From Paucibacter sp. KBW04 (GTDB lineage Bacteria > Pseudomonadota > Gammaproteobacteria > Burkholderiales > Burkholderiaceae_C): a DNA stretch of 64,000 nt. The stretch lies in NCBI RefSeq assembly GCF_003852425.1, contig NZ_QAJN01000004.1, positions 207,282-271,281 of the forward strand, written 5' to 3'. The notes under the pieces were generated by a model. The model did not search any database. It worked only from the letters and a program-made list of their open reading frames with translations, and was not told where the DNA came from. Below, one piece after another: positions 24,529 through 32,913 of this stretch; within the stretch, counting starts at the first letter, position 1; the number at the start of each line of letters is the position of its first letter. The position numbers and the translations under genes were made by a program.

Positions 24529-25454
24529 GCGGCGGCCCAGGACTGCAACAAGGCCAGCGAAACGCCGATGCCGCCGCAAACCTCGACCAGCGGGCGCTTG
24601 AACTCGGCCAGGGCCGAGGCGTGCACGCTCAGCGCCGCCAGGGCCGCGCCGCAAGCGGGCTCCACCATCACCCGCATGGCATCGGCAAAGCGCGCACAGG
24701 CCTGGGTGGCTTGGGCGTCGGTGACCGTCAGGCTGAGGGTGGGATGGTGTTGCGCCAGGCGCAAGGCCTCGTCGGCCACGCGGCGTGCACCCAGGGAGGT
24801 GGCGACTGAGGTGATGGCAGGCAGGGTGACGGCTTGCCCGGCGCGCAGGCTTTGACTCAGGCTGTCGGCGCCCAGGGTTTCGACGGCGATCACCGGCACC
24901 TGATGCAGGCCATGGCGCTGCAGGCCTTGCACGATGCCGCAGAACAGGCCACCGCCGCCGACGGCGGTGATGACGGCGTCAAAGTCCAGGCCCTCGGCGC
25001 GCACCTCATCGATCAGGGTCGAGTGGCCAGCCCAGAGCAAGGGATGGTCGAAGGGGTGGACATAGCGAGCCCCGCGCTCGGCCGCCAGGGCTTGGGCGAA
25101 GGCATTGGCTTCATCGAACACCGCGCCATGCCGCAGCACGGCGGCACCGCGAGCGGCGATCTTCTCGGCCACGGCGGCGCTGCTGCTCTCGGGCAGGACG
25201 ATGGTGACGGCCAGGCCCAGGGCGAGTGCCGCGTGCGCGGCCGCAAAGCCGGCATTGCCGCCCGAGGCGCAGACGATTTCGCGCGCGCCCTCCGCCGCCG
25301 CCTGCTGCACCAGCCGCCCCACACCGCGCAGCTTGAAGCTGCCGCTGGGCTGCAGCGCGTCCATCTTGAGCCAGACCTCGGCCTGCGGAAACAGGCCGGG
25401 TGCGGCACGCAAAAGCAGCGTGTTGAGGTGCAGGGGCGCGGGGGCTTGGGTCAA
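24525..25454 (-). CDS. PLP-dependent serine/threonine dehydratase family protein
   Basis: 309 residues, fold-type II PLP enzyme. PLP lysine K41 in PSGSFKLRG; CASGGNAGFAAA binds the phosphate side; AVGGGGLFCGI is the glycine loop. The short form without a regulatory ACT domain fits L-serine dehydratase or catabolic threonine dehydratase (product pyruvate or 2-oxobutyrate plus ammonia). Substrate cannot be fixed from sequence. It starts at the base next to the ivd stop and overlaps the acetyltransferase start by four bases. Confidence 0.88.
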   Translation of the reverse strand: MTQAPAPLHLNTLLLRAAPGLFPQAEVWLKMDALQPSGSFKLRGVGRLVQQAAAEGAREIVCASGGNAGFAAAHAALALGLAVTIVLPESSSAAVAEKIAARGAAVLRHGAVFDEANAFAQALAAERGARYVHPFDHPLLWAGHSTLIDEVRAEGLDFDAVITAVGGGGLFCGIVQGLQRHGLHQVPVIAVETLGADSLSQSLRAGQAVTLPAITSVATSLGARRVADEALRLAQHHPTLSLTVTDAQATQACARFADAMRVMVEPACGAALAALSVHASALAEFKRPLVEVCGGIGVSLALLQSWAAA

Positions 25455-26633
25455 TTACATGGTCTCCGCAAAGAGTTCACGGCCAATCAACATGCGGCGG
25501 ATTTCGCTGGTGCCCGCCCCGATTTCATACAGCTTGGCATCGCGCCAGAGGCGGCCCAGCGGGTACTCGTTGATGTAACCATTGCCGCCGAAGATCTGAA
25601 CGCCTTCGCCGGCCATCCAGGTGGCTTTTTCGGCCGTCCACAGGATCACCGAGGCGCAGTCTTTGCGGACCTGGCGCACATGCTCGGCGCCCAGCAGGTC
25701 GAGGTTCTTGGCCACGGTGTAGGCAAAAGAGCGGCCGGCTTGCAGCACGGTGTACATGTCCGCGACCTTGCCCTGGATCAACTGGAACTCGCCGATGCTT
25801 TGGCCGAACTGCTTGCGGTCGTGGATGTAGGGAATGACGTTGTCCATCACGCTTTGCATGATGCCCAGCGGGCCGCCGGTCAGCACGGCACGCTCGTAGT
25901 CCAGGCCCGACATCAGCACCTTGGCGCCGCCGTTGACCATGCCCAGCACGTTCTCGGCCGGCACTTCCACATTGTTGAAGACCAGCTCGCCGGTGTGGCT
26001 GCCGCGCATGCCCAGCTTGTCCAGCTTTTGCGCAATCGAGAAGCCCTTCATGCCCTTCTCGATCAGGAAGGCGGTGACGCCACGCGCGCCCAGCTCGGGC
26101 TCGCTCTTGGCGTAGACCACCAGGGTGTCGGCGTCGGGGCCGTTGGTGATCCACATCTTGTTGCCGTTGAGCAGGTAGTAGCCGCCCTTGTCTTCCGCGC
26201 GCAGCTTCATGCTGAGCACATCGGAGCCGGCACCGGGCTCGCTCATGGCCAACGCACCGACATGTTCGCCGCTGATCAGCTTGGGCAGGTACTTGGCTTT
26301 TTGCGCCTCGTTGCCGTTGCGCTTGATCTGGTTCACACACAAATTGCTGTGCGCGCCGTAGGACAGGCCCACCGAAGCGCTGGCGCGGCTGATTTCTTCC
26401 ATCGCGATCATGTGGGCCAAGTAGCCCATATTCGCGCCGCCGTACTCCTCGCCGACGGTGATGCCCAACACGCCCAGATCGCCCATCTTGCGCCACAGGT
26501 CCATGGGGAACTGGTCGCTGTGGTCGATCTCCGCCGCACGGGGCGCAATCTCTGCCTGCGCGAAATCACGCACCGCATCGCGCAGCGCGTCGATGTCTTC
26601 ACCAAGTTGGAAATTCAAGCCGGGCAGATTCAT
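25455..26633 (-). CDS. ivd: Isovaleryl-CoA dehydrogenase
   Basis: 392 residues. Acyl-CoA dehydrogenase with [25 protein letters not shown] and a C-terminal [20 protein letters not shown]. The catalytic base is E247 in [18 protein letters not shown], the position characteristic of isovaleryl-CoA dehydrogenases rather than straight-chain enzymes. Oxidises isovaleryl-CoA in leucine catabolism, using FAD and electron-transferring flavoprotein. The usual partners (methylcrotonyl-CoA carboxylase, HMG-CoA lyase) are not in the window. A 20-base palindrome upstream resembles sites of the leucine-catabolism regulator LiuR. Confidence 0.93.
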   Translation of the reverse strand: MNLPGLNFQLGEDIDALRDAVRDFAQAEIAPRAAEIDHSDQFPMDLWRKMGDLGVLGITVGEEYGGANMGYLAHMIAMEEISRASASVGLSYGAHSNLCVNQIKRNGNEAQKAKYLPKLISGEHVGALAMSEPGAGSDVLSMKLRAEDKGGYYLLNGNKMWITNGPDADTLVVYAKSEPELGARGVTAFLIEKGMKGFSIAQKLDKLGMRGSHTGELVFNNVEVPAENVLGMVNGGAKVLMSGLDYERAVLTGGPLGIMQSVMDNVIPYIHDRKQFGQSIGEFQLIQGKVADMYTVLQAGRSFAYTVAKNLDLLGAEHVRQVRKDCASVILWTAEKATWMAGEGVQIFGGNGYINEYPLGRLWRDAKLYEIGAGTSEIRRMLIGRELFAETM

Positions 26634-26644
26634 GCGTGTCTCCA

Positions 26645-26672
26645 GAAATTATTGGGGTGAAATTATTGGGGT
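26645..26672. repeat. 14-base tandem repeat, two copies
   Basis: GAAATTATTGGGGT occurs twice head to tail (26645-26658, 26659-26672), starting 12 bases upstream of the ivd ATG, and is followed by CAGAGTCAATTTTTT. It is AT-rich against a GC-rich background. Confidence 0.8.
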
Positions 26673-26796
26673 CAGAGTCAATTTTTTGGCCCGCAAGCGC
26701 GAGCCGAGCGGGCCGCTGGGGCGCCCCATCCTAGGCCTGTGAGCGCAAGACCGCAGGACAGGAAAGCCCTTGCCCGGCGCTCGCCTCACCTTTATG

Positions 26797-26816
26797 TGAC
26801 GTTTACGTAAACGTCA
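26797..26816. promoter_or_regulatory. Perfect 20-bp palindrome, candidate LiuR operator
   Basis: TGACGTTTACGTAAACGTCA is fully palindromic. It lies between ivd (start 26633) and the end of the LysR gene (26888). Its TTTACGTAAA-like core is like the sites described for MerR-family LiuR, which controls branched-chain amino acid degradation. Assignment is from memory of the motif plus context. Confidence 0.65.
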
Positions 26817-26887
26817 ACTGGCGTCGGATTCTAAGCCGACAAAGCCTGCCGGGGCCAAGCCGCGTCGGTCGCATTTAGGGCCTTGAC

Positions 26888-27775
26888 TCATTCGCGATCT
26901 GGCAGCAAGCGGCGCACCAGCGGGTGCGAGATTTTCTTATTGGTGCCGATGGCGAAGTAATGCTCCTCCACCCCTTCGCAGACCCCCACCTTGCGCAGCT
27001 CGTAGCGGGCGGTGAGTTTTTCATGCATCAACTCGGCGGCGGGGAAGACGCCGAAACCGCCCGAACCAAAGGTGGCCAGCAAGGCACTGTCCTCAAACTC
27101 ACCAACGATGCGGGCGCGTATGCCCTGGCGCTCCAGCCATTGATCCAGGCGCAAGCGCACCGCTGCCTGGGTGGTGGGCAAGAGCAGGGGCACATCGGCC
27201 AGGGAACGGGGGAAGTCTCTCGCCGCCGCCTCGTACAAGGCCGCCGGCGCATACCAGGCCATGCTTGAGAAGCCCAATGAATGGCTGTAGACCTTGAGGT
27301 TAGGGTTGGTGGGCGCGGGCCGGTCGGACAAGACTACGTCCAAGCGGTGCAGGGCCAGCTCGGCCAGCAGGCCTTCGAACTGATCTTCGTGGCAGAGCAG
27401 GCGCAGATTGGGCTCGGCATCGACGATGGGTTGCATCAGCTGGCGCACCGCCAGCTTGGGCAGGCCGTCCGAGATGCCCACCGCCAGGCGCACCACCGGT
27501 GAGCCCACGGCCTCGCGCAGCACAGCAGGCAGCTGTTCACCCAGCTGAAAGATCTGATCCGCCTGGCGCAGCGCCGCCACGCCGGCGTCGGTCAGAGCCA
27601 CGCCGCGGCCGGCCGGTTTGAGCAGGGCAAAGCCCAGCGAGCGCTCCAGCTCGCGCACCTGGGTGCTGACCGTTTGCACCGCCATGCCTAAGCGCTCGGC
27701 GGCCTTGGACAAGCCGCCTTCCTTGGCCACAACCCAGAAGTAATAAAGATGCCGATAGCTGAAATCAAGACTCAT
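26888..27775 (-). CDS. LysR-family regulator, NhaR-like
   Basis: 295 residues. The N-terminal HTH region begins YRHLYYFWVVAKEGGLSKAAERLG and continues QTVSTQVRELERSLG, the pattern of NhaR among LysR proteins. The effector domain continues with VVLSDRPAP and GEFEDSALLATFG, also NhaR-like. AAGGAG sits five bases before the ATG. NhaR in enterobacteria responds to sodium. Divergent from the Bax-inhibitor-1 gene and near an SbtA-type sodium/bicarbonate carrier gene, so a role in sodium-linked transport is plausible (inference). Confidence 0.88.
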   Translation of the reverse strand: MSLDFSYRHLYYFWVVAKEGGLSKAAERLGMAVQTVSTQVRELERSLGFALLKPAGRGVALTDAGVAALRQADQIFQLGEQLPAVLREAVGSPVVRLAVGISDGLPKLAVRQLMQPIVDAEPNLRLLCHEDQFEGLLAELALHRLDVVLSDRPAPTNPNLKVYSHSLGFSSMAWYAPAALYEAAARDFPRSLADVPLLLPTTQAAVRLRLDQWLERQGIRARIVGEFEDSALLATFGSGGFGVFPAAELMHEKLTARYELRKVGVCEGVEEHYFAIGTNKKISHPLVRRLLPDRE

Positions 27776-27802
27776 GCCCGCTCCTTGCTGGCCTCCGCCG
27801 CG

Positions 27803-27817
27803 ATTGGAATGCCCAAT
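27803..27817. promoter_or_regulatory. Candidate LysR-type box in divergent promoter region
   Basis: ATTGG-N5-CCAAT (T-N11-A form) lies 28 bases upstream of the NhaR-like gene start and 110 bases upstream of the BI-1 gene start. This fits the geometry of LysR-type binding sites. Confidence 0.45.
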
Positions 27818-27926
27818 GTTTTTCGGAAGCGTCTATCACCCATTCTCTGCTTTTTCTTGCAGGCTTGCTCGCCTATCCTGCCCCCATTCACGAAATCTCT
27901 TTTCGTCCACCGTCAAAGGAATCGCT

Positions 27927-28679
27927 ATGAGCCTGTACGACTCTTACCCCCGCCAAGACGCCAAGCCCGTCCAAGCCACGGCCCTGCCTTTTTCGCCCGA
28001 GGCCCAGCAGCAATACGGCATGCACGCCTCGCAGAGTGGCAGCCAAGCCCTGGCTCCGTCGGCCAGCCGCGTGCTGCGCAACACCTATGCCCTGCTGTCC
28101 ATGACCCTGCTATTCAGCGCGGCCGTGGCCGCCGCTGGCGTGGCCTTCAAGCTGCCGGCGCCCGGGCTGATCATCACCCTGGTGGCCTACTTTGGCCTGC
28201 TGTTCGCCATCCACAAAAAGCAGAACAGCGGCGTGGCCGTGCCCCTGGTGTTCGCCCTGACCGGCTTTATGGGTTACTCCCTGGGCCCCTTGCTGGCCAA
28301 GTCCCTGTCCCTGCCCGGCGGCGCGCAGACCGTGATGCTGGCTCTGGCCGCCACGGGTGCCACCTTCCTGGCCCTGAGCGCCTGGGTGCTGAGCTCCAAG
28401 CGGGATCTGTCCTTTATGGGCGGCTTCCTGTTCGCCGGCATGGTGATCGCGGTGCTGACCGGCCTGGCCGCTGCCTTCCTGCAGATCCCGGCGCTGAGCC
28501 TGGCTGTGTCGGCCATGGTGGCCCTGCTGTCCGCTGGCCTGATCATGTTTGAGACCAGCCGCATCGTGAACGGCGGCGAGACCAACTATGTGCTGGCCAC
28601 GGTGAGCCTGTTCGTCTCCATCTTCAATCTGTTCACCAGCTTGCTGAGCCTGTTCGGCTTCGGCAGCTCGGACGACTAA
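27927..28679 (+). CDS. Bax inhibitor-1 family membrane protein
   Basis: 250 residues from the ATG at 27927, preceded by AAAGGA six bases upstream; longer frames to 27774 would remove this site. About 60 soluble residues are followed by seven hydrophobic helices typical of the BI-1/YccA/TMBIM family: RVLRNTYALLSMTLLFSAAVAAAGV, then ALTGFMGYSLGPLL, then SAGLIMFETSRIVNGGETNYVLATVSLFVSIFNLF. Family members are inner-membrane proteins proposed to act as pH-sensitive cation leak channels or FtsH modulators. It is 38 bases upstream of the SbtA-like gene. Confidence 0.93.
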   Translation: MSLYDSYPRQDAKPVQATALPFSPEAQQQYGMHASQSGSQALAPSASRVLRNTYALLSMTLLFSAAVAAAGVAFKLPAPGLIITLVAYFGLLFAIHKKQNSGVAVPLVFALTGFMGYSLGPLLAKSLSLPGGAQTVMLALAATGATFLALSAWVLSSKRDLSFMGGFLFAGMVIAVLTGLAAAFLQIPALSLAVSAMVALLSAGLIMFETSRIVNGGETNYVLATVSLFVSIFNLFTSLLSLFGFGSSDD

Positions 28680-28717
28680 GAAAAGCAAGAACCGCGCGAC
28701 GCCAAGCCTCCCCAGAC

Positions 28718-29695
28718 ATGCAGAGCTTTCTCGACCCCGCCATCCTGTTTTTTGTTTTTGGCATTTTGGCGGGGGCGCTGAAGTCGAATCTGGAGATTCC
28801 GGCCCCCATCTCGCGCTTTCTCTCGCTCTATCTGCTGATGGCGCTCGGGCTCAAGGGCGGCTTCGCCCTCGCAGAGTCTGGCCTGACGCGGGAAGTGGTA
28901 TTGAGCCTGGGCCTGGCCCTGCTGCTGGCCGTGCTGGTGCCCGCCCTGGGCTATCTCGTTCTGCGCCGCCGCATCGGTGGCTTTGACGCCGCGGCGATTG
29001 CCGCCACCTACGGCTCGGTCAGTGCGGTGAGCTTCATCACCGCCACCCAATACCTGGGCAATCAGGACATCGCCTACGGTGGCCATATGGCGGCGGCCAT
29101 GGCCTTGATGGAGTCGCCCGCCATCATCATGGCCGTGCTGCTGGCCAACTGGGTGCGCAAGAATCAGCGCCAGGCCGGCATGGCACCCTCAAAAATCAAC
29201 GATGCCCCGCTGGGCAAGATCTTGCATGAGTCGCTGACCGACGGCGCGCAACTGCTGCTCTTGGGCGCCATGGCCGTGGGCCTGCTCACCGGTGATGCGG
29301 GCCAGGCGGCGCTCAAGCCCTTCTCCACCGATCTGTTCAAGGGCATGTTGTCCTTCTTCCTGCTGGACATGGGTTTGGCCGCGGCGCGCAATATGGGCGG
29401 CCTGCGCAATCAATCGCCCTGGCTGATCGTCTACGCCCTGGCCTCCCCCCTGCTGCACGCGGGCCTGGCCTTGGGCATGGCGGCGGCCCTGAACCTCTCG
29501 GTGGGCGACACCGCCTTGCTGATGGTGCTGGCGGCCAGCGCGTCGTACATCGCCGTGCCGGCGGTGATCCGGCACGCCATCCCCGAGGCCAACCCCTCGC
29601 TGTATCTGGGCATGTCGCTAGGCCTGACCTTCCCCTTCAATATCTTGCTGGGCATCCCGCTCTACACGGCGGTGGCGCAGCGAGTGATGAGCTGA
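28718..29695 (+). CDS. SbtA-type sodium-dependent bicarbonate transporter
   Basis: 325 residues, about ten hydrophobic segments. SbtA family features: FGILAGALKSNLEIPAPISRFLSLYLLMALGLKGG at the start, TYGSVSAVSFITA in the middle, and AVPAVIRHAIPEANPSLYLGMSLGLTFPFN near the end. Family role: sodium-coupled bicarbonate uptake. No SbtB (PII-like) partner gene is adjacent. With a beta carbonic anhydrase encoded 5 kb away and an NhaR-like regulator next door, it could feed anaplerotic carboxylation (inference). Confidence 0.88.
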   Translation: MQSFLDPAILFFVFGILAGALKSNLEIPAPISRFLSLYLLMALGLKGGFALAESGLTREVVLSLGLALLLAVLVPALGYLVLRRRIGGFDAAAIAATYGSVSAVSFITATQYLGNQDIAYGGHMAAAMALMESPAIIMAVLLANWVRKNQRQAGMAPSKINDAPLGKILHESLTDGAQLLLLGAMAVGLLTGDAGQAALKPFSTDLFKGMLSFFLLDMGLAAARNMGGLRNQSPWLIVYALASPLLHAGLALGMAAALNLSVGDTALLMVLAASASYIAVPAVIRHAIPEANPSLYLGMSLGLTFPFNILLGIPLYTAVAQRVMS

Positions 29696-29716
29696 GTCCG
29701 CGTCTCGCGACACGGA

Positions 29717-29735
29717 ATCCGCCACTCGGGCGGAT
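29717..29735. terminator. Weak hairpin after the transporter gene
   Basis: ATCCGCC and GGCGGAT pair around a 5-base loop, 22 bases past the SbtA-like stop. No T run follows, so termination strength is doubtful. Confidence 0.35.
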
Positions 29736-29774
29736 GCTCATGCCTGACTCACAGGCCGGCTGCGACACTGCGGC

Positions 29775-30812
29775 ATGGCCTTAACAAGCTCCAAGACTCT
29801 CTTGCTGCGGCTGCGCACCACGCTGCTGGTCGCCTTGCCCGTCTATCTCTTCTTCTTGCCGATGTGGCTGGACCGCTGGGCCGCCCTGCTGCTGCGCATC
29901 GGTCTGCCCAGCTTGGCGGGGCTGGCGGCTTTTTGCATTGCCGAGCGCTGGCCACGCCGCTTGCCCCAATGGTTGGCGCGCTGGGCCTGGCAGGTGGGCG
30001 CGGTGGCCGTGGCGATTCCGCTCACGGTGCTGCTGTTCTACCAGCTGGCCTTCCCGGCCGAGGCCGGCCCTTTTTGGCAAGACCCCAAGCGGCTGGAGGC
30101 CGTGTTCGCCTTTTGCTTTCTGGGCACTTTGATCGGGCCCTGGGCGGCCATGTCCGCCCTGCTGCGCCAGCGCGACATCGCCATGCGCCAAGCCGAGCAG
30201 CGGCGCGGTGAGTTGGAGCGCCAGGTGCTGGGCGCCCAGTTGCAGTTGCTGCAAGCCCAGGTGCAGCCGCATTTTCTGTTCAACACCCTGGCCAATGTGC
30301 AGGCCCTGGTGGAAGACGGCTCGCCCCAGGCCGGCCCGGTGCTGAGCCAGTTGATCGCTTACCTGCGCGCCGCCGTGCCGCGCCTGCATGAGAGCCAGAC
30401 CCGCCTCGGCCAGGAATTGGACATGGTGCGCGCCTACCTGGCCCTGATGCGGCTACGCATGCCGGATCGGCTGAGCTTCAACATCGAGGTCGCGCCCGAT
30501 TGCGACACTCTGCTCTGCCCACCGCTGACCTTGATGACGCTGGTGGAGAACGCCATCCGACACGGCATCGACCCCAGCCTGGACGGCGGCCATATCGAGC
30601 TGCAAGTGCGCCGCCAAGGCGAGCGCTGCCTGGCCAGGGTCAGCGACAGCGGCGTGGGCCTACAGGCCCACAGCACGGGCTTGGGCACGGGCCTCAGCCG
30701 CTTGCGCGAACGCCTGGAGGCCTTGTTCGGCCCCGACATCGCCCTGCGCATCAGCGAGTTGCAACCCAAGGGCTTCGCGGTCGAACTCGAATGGCCGGCC
30801 CGCCGAGAATGA
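29775..30812 (+). CDS. LytS/AlgZ-type sensor histidine kinase
   Basis: 345 residues. Four hydrophobic helices in the first 130 residues with no sizeable periplasmic domain, then a His_kinase domain with VQPHFLFNTLAN (phospho-acceptor H166), followed by an HATPase domain (LMTLVENAIRHG, SDSGVG, GTGLSRLRERL). Passes phosphate to the LytTR regulator encoded next, which overlaps its stop by four bases. The signal is unknown; membrane-embedded sensing is likely. Confidence 0.93.
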   Translation: MALTSSKTLLLRLRTTLLVALPVYLFFLPMWLDRWAALLLRIGLPSLAGLAAFCIAERWPRRLPQWLARWAWQVGAVAVAIPLTVLLFYQLAFPAEAGPFWQDPKRLEAVFAFCFLGTLIGPWAAMSALLRQRDIAMRQAEQRRGELERQVLGAQLQLLQAQVQPHFLFNTLANVQALVEDGSPQAGPVLSQLIAYLRAAVPRLHESQTRLGQELDMVRAYLALMRLRMPDRLSFNIEVAPDCDTLLCPPLTLMTLVENAIRHGIDPSLDGGHIELQVRRQGERCLARVSDSGVGLQAHSTGLGTGLSRLRERLEALFGPDIALRISELQPKGFAVELEWPARRE

Positions 30813-31633
30813 GCGCCATGAGCACCCCACCCCGCGCCCTGATCGCCGACGACGAACCGCTGCTGCGCGAGCGCCTGCAGCGCCAACTGGCCACTTGCTG
30901 GCCCGAGCTGCAAATCTGCGCCCTGGCCCGCCACGGCCTGGAGGCGCAGGAGATGTTTGAGCAGCAGCGGCCCGACGTCTGCTTCCTGGACATTCATATG
31001 CCGGGCCTGAGCGGCATCGAGCTGGCCCGCCTGCTGGCCGGCCGCACGCACATCGTCTTCATCACCGCCTACGACCAATATGCTTTGCAGGCTTTTGAGC
31101 GAGGCGCGCTGGACTATCTGGTCAAGCCTGTCGAGGCCGAACGCCTGGCCCGCTGCGTGGCCCGCCTGCGCGAACGCCTGGCCCTGAGCCCGGCAGCCCC
31201 GACCCTGGACGACGCCTTGTTGGCCCGCCTACTGCAGCAGCTGCATGCTCATTCACCCAGCCCTGCCCCGACCGCCCGGGCCGCCCAACCCGCAGCCCTG
31301 CGCTGGATCAAGGCATCGGTGGGCACGGTGCTGCGCCTGATCCCGGTGCAGGACATTGACTATCTGCGCTCCGACGAGCGCTACACCGTGATCGCCTGGC
31401 GCGGCGAGGGCGCGGGCCCGGCCGAGGCGGTGGTGCGGACGCCGCTGAAGGAGCTGCTCGCCCAGCTGGACCCGGCGCAGTTTCAGCAGATCCACCGCTC
31501 GGTCGCCGTCAATCTGGCCGCCGTGCGCCAGGTGGTGCGAGGCGCTAACGAGACGGCCGAGCTGCATCTCAAGCACCGGCCCGAGGTATTGCCGGTCAGC
31601 CGCAGCTTTGTGCATCACTTTCGCGCGGATTGA
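30809..31633 (+). CDS. LytTR-family response regulator
   Basis: 274 residues from the ATG at 30809 (a second ATG three codons on is possible). Receiver domain with acidic DDE near residue 14, phospho-acceptor D61 in FLDIHMPG and LVKP near 110. A Pro/Ala linker then leads to a LytTR DNA-binding domain (about 165-270) with IDYLRSDERYTVI and FQQIHRSVAVNL. Forms a two-component pair with the kinase upstream. The AlgR/LytR class usually binds direct repeats. Confidence 0.93.
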   Translation: MSAMSTPPRALIADDEPLLRERLQRQLATCWPELQICALARHGLEAQEMFEQQRPDVCFLDIHMPGLSGIELARLLAGRTHIVFITAYDQYALQAFERGALDYLVKPVEAERLARCVARLRERLALSPAAPTLDDALLARLLQQLHAHSPSPAPTARAAQPAALRWIKASVGTVLRLIPVQDIDYLRSDERYTVIAWRGEGAGPAEAVVRTPLKELLAQLDPAQFQQIHRSVAVNLAAVRQVVRGANETAELHLKHRPEVLPVSRSFVHHFRAD

Positions 31634-31729
31634 ATAGACACTGGCGTCGAATAGGCCGTCGCTCATGTCGCCAAAGCCGCGTCTGATACGCGGCGCAATG
31701 GCGCTCACGGGGGTGACACGGCACAGTTC

Positions 31730-31753
31730 GTCTCACCCCAAAACCTGTGAGAC
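31730..31753. promoter_or_regulatory. Inverted repeat upstream of the DUF4386 gene
   Basis: GTCTCAC (31730-31736) and GTGAGAC (31747-31753) are perfect arms around a 10-base spacer, ending 7 bases before the ATG. The position overlapping the ribosome-binding region suggests a repressor site; a hairpin in the mRNA is an alternative. Confidence 0.5.
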
Positions 31754-31760
31754 AAACGTG

Positions 31761-32420
31761 ATGAACCCCAGCCGGACTTACTCCCCGAACCGCCTGATCG
31801 GCGGCCTGATGCTGCTGAGCTTTGCCCTGGGCATTCTTTCCAACTTCGCCCTGCAGCCGCTGGCTTGGGGCAAGGCAGGCTTTCTGGCCGCGGCCGCCCC
31901 GCAAGGCGCAGCGATTGGCGGGGCGGTGCTGATGGATCTGACCCTGGCCCTGCTAGGCCTGTGGATCAGCGTGCTGCTGCGCCAGCGCTATGGCGATCGC
32001 CAGCCCTTGCTGACGCTGTTCTGCCTGGCCTTGTCTGCCGCAGAGCTGGCGCTCTGCCTGGTGGAAGGCAGCGCCCTGATGGCCATGCGCACACTCAGCG
32101 CCAGCTATCTGGCCCACCCCCAGCTGGCCGAGGCCTACACCCCGGCGGCGGATCTGCTGAAGGGCTTGCGCAACGGCTTCCACTACTCGGGCAAGGCTTT
32201 TGGCGGCCTGGGCCTGCTGCTGTTCTTCGTGCTGCTGGCGCGTGCCGCCGCCCTGCCACTAGCCTTGCTGGGTTTGGTGATGGCCGCCACCGTGCTGCAA
32301 ATCGTCACCGTGGCCCAGGGCTTTGTCGGCCAGGAAGCGAACTTGCTGATGCTGGCGCCGCTGGGCCTGCTCTACCCGGTGGCGGCAGCTTGGCTGCTGT
32401 GGCGCGGCCTGCCCCGATAA
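31761..32420 (+). CDS. DUF4386-like membrane protein
   Basis: 219 residues from the ATG at 31761. Six hydrophobic helices; RLIGGLMLLSFALGILSNF at the start and the overall helix pattern resemble DUF4386 proteins, which have no assigned function. It follows the LytTR regulator gene by 127 bases and may be its target (inference). Convergent with the DUF1854 gene, with one base between the stops. Confidence 0.7.
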   Translation: MNPSRTYSPNRLIGGLMLLSFALGILSNFALQPLAWGKAGFLAAAAPQGAAIGGAVLMDLTLALLGLWISVLLRQRYGDRQPLLTLFCLALSAAELALCLVEGSALMAMRTLSASYLAHPQLAEAYTPAADLLKGLRNGFHYSGKAFGGLGLLLFFVLLARAAALPLALLGLVMAATVLQIVTVAQGFVGQEANLLMLAPLGLLYPVAAAWLLWRGLPR

Positions 32421-32421
32421 A

Positions 32422-32895
32422 TTACAGGAATCGTTCCAGCAATTTCTTCGAGCCCTTGTCCAGGGCGAAGCGATCGGGCACCAGCATCTGCAGGCCATGG
32501 CTGCTGGCGATCAGCAAACGGCCTTCGCCCAGGCGGCGGATGTCTTCCTCGGTACGCAAGATGAACTGCGTCTCGCCGCGGTCGGTCTCCACCGTCCACT
32601 GGCTGGGGGTAGAGAAGGTCGAGACCTTTTTGATGCGCTGGATGCTGGGCATGAAGTCGCGGCTGGCCAGCTCGCTCTGCAGCAATTCGCGCTCGGGCGC
32701 GGGCAGGGCCGAGAGCCGCGCCACCCACAGCAGCTCGTGGCCGTCCTGGCCGACCAGGGACACGCCCTCGTCGGGTGCCGAGATGGGGTGAGCCCGCACG
32801 GGCACGACGCCCTCGTGCACTTGGCCCTCGGTGTCGGTCAGCACCAGGCGGCCGAAGGTGTTGCGTTCCAGTTTTTGATAAGCGGTGATGGTCAT
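32422..32895 (-). CDS. DUF1854 protein of the cyanophycin cluster
   Basis: 157 residues from the ATG at 32895, with AGAGA ten bases upstream; an ATG six codons earlier (32913) is possible. DUF1854 features: RAHPISAPDEGVSLV, IQRIKKVSTFSTPSQWTVETDRGETQFIL and EEDIRRLGEGRLLI. Genes of this family regularly sit with cyanophycin synthetases and the ABC transporter found next to it here. Biochemical role unknown; no signal peptide or membrane segment. Confidence 0.88.
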   Translation of the reverse strand: MTITAYQKLERNTFGRLVLTDTEGQVHEGVVPVRAHPISAPDEGVSLVGQDGHELLWVARLSALPAPERELLQSELASRDFMPSIQRIKKVSTFSTPSQWTVETDRGETQFILRTEEDIRRLGEGRLLIASSHGLQMLVPDRFALDKGSKKLLERFL

Positions 32896-32913
32896 GGTCG
32901 CGATCTCTGGCAT

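Noticed and set aside
20145..26633. Large plus-strand frames opposite the minus-strand operon
   Set aside because: They are antisense shadows of well-supported enzymes, a common effect of high GC.
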